Source: Paracoccus solventivorans (lineage in GTDB: Bacteria > Pseudomonadota > Alphaproteobacteria > Rhodobacterales > Rhodobacteraceae). Taken from it: a stretch of 64,000 bases of DNA. Shown here one piece after another: positions 59,717 to 64,000 of the stretch (its first letter is position 1; the number at the start of each line of letters is the position of its first letter). A program made the translations under genes and the position numbers. Location: positions 54,751 through 118,750 of the forward strand of contig NZ_FRCK01000011.1 in the NCBI RefSeq assembly GCF_900142875.1, read 5' to 3'. Below the pieces are notes generated by a model, which had not been told where the DNA came from, ran no database searches, and saw only the letters and a program-made list of their open reading frames with translations.

Positions 59717-60564
59717 TGCGGGCGCAGCTGCTGGGGCTGTGCCGGTTTTCCTATCTGGGCGGGCGCGGCTTTCAGGTGGAACACCGCTCGATCGAGGAGC
59801 GCCGGGCGTTCCTGTATGACCCGGCACGGCTGGCCCGCCGCTGGGCGTGGTTCGAATCGGTGTCCCTGCCGGGGCTGGTCGGGCAGAGCGACCCCGATTA
59901 CCGGGTGGTGGTGATGACCGGACCCGACCTGCCGCAGCCCTGGCTGGGCCGCCTGCACGAGATCGCCGCCGCCCACCCGCAGATCGCGGTCGAGCTGGTG
60001 CCCCCCATGCCCCACCACCGCGCCGCCTGCGCCCGCGCCCTGCGCCCGCATGTCGAGGCCGCGGCCGACTGGGTCGGGCAGTTCAAGCAGGACGACGACG
60101 ACGCGGTAGCGCTGGATTTCGTGGCGCGTGCGCGCCGCGACCTGCGGCTGCTGATGCCGATGCTGAAACGCGACGGGCGCGGCTATTGCGACTATATGAA
60201 GGGGGTGATCCTGCGCGCCTCGGAAACCGGGGTCGAGCCGCTGCCCCGCCACGTCTATGCCACCGGTGTGGCGCTGGTGATCTGGCAGCGGCCGGATGCG
60301 CCGCAGAGCTGCATCGACTATGAGCACTGGCGCATCGGCAGCCACATGAACGGGATCGCGGTGAATGACCGGCCGATGTTCCTGCGCGGGGTCCACCACG
60401 ACAACGATTCAGGCGCGCTGGGGCCGAACTACCCCTGGACCGACCCGCCCGGGGATCTGGCGCCGCTGCTTGCCCGGCGCTTCGGCGTCGACCTGCCGGC
60501 GCTGGACCTCATGGTGCGGGCGGCGGCGCTGCCGGGGGCCGACCGGCCGAAATGGGGCCGCTGA
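59716..60564 (+). CDS. putative rhamnosyltransferase-type glycosyltransferase
   Basis: A 282-residue soluble protein matching the alphaproteobacterial 'putative rhamnosyl transferase' family. RFSYLGGRGFQVEHRSIEER is near residue 10, RVVVMTGPDLPQPW near 64 and QFKQDDDDAVALDFVARARR near 122, where the DDDD stretch takes the place of a metal/nucleotide-sugar DxD motif. WRIGSHMNGIAVNDRP is near 208. It is coupled to the EamA gene by TGATG. Likely acts in surface polysaccharide or lipid decoration at the cytoplasmic face; donor and acceptor are unknown. Confidence 0.75.
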   Translation: MRAQLLGLCRFSYLGGRGFQVEHRSIEERRAFLYDPARLARRWAWFESVSLPGLVGQSDPDYRVVVMTGPDLPQPWLGRLHEIAAAHPQIAVELVPPMPHHRAACARALRPHVEAAADWVGQFKQDDDDAVALDFVARARRDLRLLMPMLKRDGRGYCDYMKGVILRASETGVEPLPRHVYATGVALVIWQRPDAPQSCIDYEHWRIGSHMNGIAVNDRPMFLRGVHHDNDSGALGPNYPWTDPPGDLAPLLARRFGVDLPALDLMVRAAALPGADRPKWGR

Positions 60565-60595
60565 CCGCCAGCCCCGGCGCCGGCCCGCGCGCAGA

Positions 60596-60624
60596 TTGAC
60601 AGGCGGGGCGATTCCCCATATACG
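60596..60624 (+). promoter_or_regulatory. sigma70-type promoter of the str operon
   Basis: TTGACA (60596-60601), exactly 17 bases, then TATACG (60619-60624). The -35 is perfect and the -10 good, in an otherwise GC-rich context. It lies 205 bases upstream of rpsL, leaving a long untranslated leader, usual for ribosomal-protein operons. Confidence 0.75.
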
Positions 60625-60829
60625 CCGCACACCCCGACGCGAAAGCGCCCGGGAATCCCAGAACCTGCAAGGTCATCACCGCGGCCTGTCTTGCTCCTGT
60701 GGAATTTGTCCCGTCCAGCCCTGACCGGGTTCGGATGGGTTTGGCGTTTCGCGATGGGCGCGGAATGCTGTCGAGAAGTGGCGCACCAAGGCCCGGGTGC
60801 GAGTATCGCAAAGCAATACGGGGAACCGA

Positions 60830-61201
60830 ATGCCGACGATCCAGCAGCTGATCCGCAAACCGCGGCAGCCGAAAGTGCAGCGATCCAAGTCGCAGCACCT
60901 GCAAGGAAACCCTCAGAAGCGCGGCGTCTGCACGCGCGTCTACACCACCACGCCGAAAAAGCCGAACTCGGCCATGCGGAAGGTCGCCAAGGTGCGCCTG
61001 ACCAATGGCTTCGAGGTCATCAGCTATATTCCCGGTGAAAAGCACAACCTGCAGGAACACAGCGTCGTGCTGATCCGCGGCGGCCGGGTGAAAGACCTTC
61101 CCGGTGTGCGCTACCACATCCTTCGCGGTGTCCTGGATACGCAGGGCGTCAAAGATCGTCGTCAGCGCCGCTCGAAATACGGCGCCAAGCGTCCGAAGTG
61201 A
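60830..61201 (+). CDS. rpsL: 30S ribosomal protein S12
   Basis: A 123-residue S12. It begins [20 protein letters not shown]; the decoding-centre segments [13 protein letters not shown] and [14 protein letters not shown] are intact, with the lysines at which streptomycin-resistance changes occur present in the sensitive form. The first gene of rpsL-rpsG-fusA-tuf, 205 bases after a strong promoter. GGGGAAC precedes the ATG. Confidence 0.97.
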   Translation: MPTIQQLIRKPRQPKVQRSKSQHLQGNPQKRGVCTRVYTTTPKKPNSAMRKVAKVRLTNGFEVISYIPGEKHNLQEHSVVLIRGGRVKDLPGVRYHILRGVLDTQGVKDRRQRRSKYGAKRPK

Positions 61202-61213
61202 GGGTTTAGATAG

Positions 61214-61684
61214 ATGTCCCGTCGTCACGCCGCTGAAAAGCGCGAAGTCCTGCCCGACGCCAAATATGGCGATCGCGTGCTGACCAAATTCATGAACAAC
61301 CTGATGGTTGACGGCAAGAAATCCACGGCCGAGCGCATCGTCTACAATGCGCTGGACCGCGTGCAGACCCGGCTCAAGCGCGAGCCGATCGAGGTCTTCC
61401 ACGAGGCCATGGACAACGTGAAGCCCTCGGTCGAGGTGCGTTCCCGCCGGGTCGGCGGCGCCACCTATCAGGTGCCCGTCGAGGTCCGTCCCATCCGCCG
61501 CGAGGCGCTGGCGATCCGCTGGCTGATCGACGCTGCGAAAAAGCGCAACGAAAACACCATGGAAGAGCGCCTTGCCGGCGAGCTTGCCGACGCGGTGAAC
61601 GGCCGCGGCACCGCGGTGAAGAAGCGCGAAGACACCCACAAGATGGCCGACGCGAACAAGGCGTTCAGCCATTATCGCTGGTAA
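61214..61684 (+). CDS. rpsG: 30S ribosomal protein S7
   Basis: A 156-residue S7, the standard length. It begins [20 protein letters not shown], followed by [20 protein letters not shown], then [20 protein letters not shown] near residue 80 and the C-terminal [14 protein letters not shown]. It nucleates assembly of the 30S head and binds 16S rRNA near the exit site. It starts 12 bases after rpsL; in enterobacteria S7 represses the operon's own translation, but no such site was identified here. Confidence 0.97.
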   Translation: MSRRHAAEKREVLPDAKYGDRVLTKFMNNLMVDGKKSTAERIVYNALDRVQTRLKREPIEVFHEAMDNVKPSVEVRSRRVGGATYQVPVEVRPIRREALAIRWLIDAAKKRNENTMEERLAGELADAVNGRGTAVKKREDTHKMADANKAFSHYRW

Positions 61685-61694
61685 GGGGGTAACA

Positions 61695-63818
<2,124 letters not shown>

Positions 63819-63825
63819 TTCCGGC

Positions 63826-63885
63826 GGTGCGTGGGGAAACCTGCGCACCCTACCCACCCCGTAGGGTGCGTGGTGTCCACGCACC
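63826..63885 (+). promoter_or_regulatory. overlapping alternative hairpins between fusA and tuf
   Basis: Hairpin A: CGCACCCTAC (63844-63853) pairs perfectly with GTAGGGTGCG (63861-63870), 7-base loop. Hairpin B: GGTGCGTGG (63865-63873) pairs perfectly with CCACGCACC (63877-63885), 3-base loop. They share 63865-63870 and cannot form together. A further GGTGCGTGG copy at 63826-63834 could also pair with 63877-63885. No T-run follows. The sequence style (GTAGGGTGCG and CACGCACC) resembles dispersed palindromic repeats. Confidence 0.65.
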
Positions 63886-63906
63886 GTCATCATAGGAGCT
63901 TTGCAG

Positions 63907-64000
63907 ATGGCAAAGGCAAAATTCGAACGCACGAAACCGCACGTCAACATCGGGACGATCGGTCACGTTGACCACGGCAAGACGACGACGACGGCTGCGA
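63907..64000 (+). CDS. tuf: translation elongation factor Tu, N-terminal fragment
   Basis: The first 31 codons are present before the window ends: [20 protein letters not shown], then [11 protein letters not shown], containing the GHVDHGKT P-loop of EF-Tu. It is the fourth gene of the str operon, 88 bases after fusA, with AGGAGC upstream of the ATG. It delivers aminoacyl-tRNA to the ribosome. Confidence 0.96.

Overview
The window is high-GC DNA from an alphaproteobacterium, most likely a member of the Rhodobacterales close to Paracoccus. This is an inference from the GC-rich codon use, the dense solute-transport operons, the LigD domain order and two copies of a short intergenic element of a type I associate with that family. 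There is no rRNA, convincing tRNA, insertion sequence, prophage or CRISPR array. Genes are tightly packed and many start codons overlap the preceding stop as ATGA, GTGA or TTGA.

Layout. (1) 1-14734: the 5' end of a GntR regulator, then an APH-fold small-molecule kinase, a class-III PLP enzyme of the phospho-lyase type and a gamma-glutamyltransferase. An IclR regulator follows, and divergent from it a full Liv-type ABC importer enclosed by two M20 deacylases, an N-carbamoyl-amino-acid/allantoate amidohydrolase and an EamA exporter. Together they look like uptake and stepwise hydrolysis of an amide- or gamma-glutamyl-linked amino compound. (2) 14823-27638: an AraC regulator divergent from a CoA-dependent beta-oxidation operon (hydratase/dehydrogenase, thiolase, acyl-CoA synthetase, solute-binding protein, acyl-CoA dehydrogenase), then a second Liv importer lacking its own binding protein. 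Genes of 14823-23792 have visibly less GC-biased codons than their flanks. (3) 27781-36290: a LysR regulator divergent from mmsB-mmsA (valine/3-hydroxyisobutyrate end steps), two more solute-binding proteins, a 3-hydroxyacyl-CoA-dehydrogenase-like enzyme and an SDR.

(4) 36486-44096: two small secreted PepSY proteins bracket a two-component system. They are followed by a secreted DUF2271 protein, a PepSY-flavodoxin reductase membrane fusion and ApbE. This looks like an extracytoplasmic flavin-based electron-transfer module and is the most interesting system here. (5) 44192-49398: a ComJ-like protein and a non-homologous end-joining locus with two Ku genes flanking a three-domain LigD. (6) 49601-55800: a Dpp/Opp-type peptide importer whose Tat-exported binding protein is divergent from the other four genes across a 791-base spacer holding degenerate repeats. 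(7) 55797-60564: an MprF-like lysyl-lipid synthase, an EamA transporter and a putative rhamnosyltransferase. (8) 60596-64000: the str operon (promoter, rpsL, rpsG, fusA, start of tuf) with two mutually exclusive hairpins between fusA and tuf.

Throughout, strong hairpins follow genes for abundant secreted proteins, especially the solute-binding proteins. This fits transcript stabilisation or partial termination within operons.
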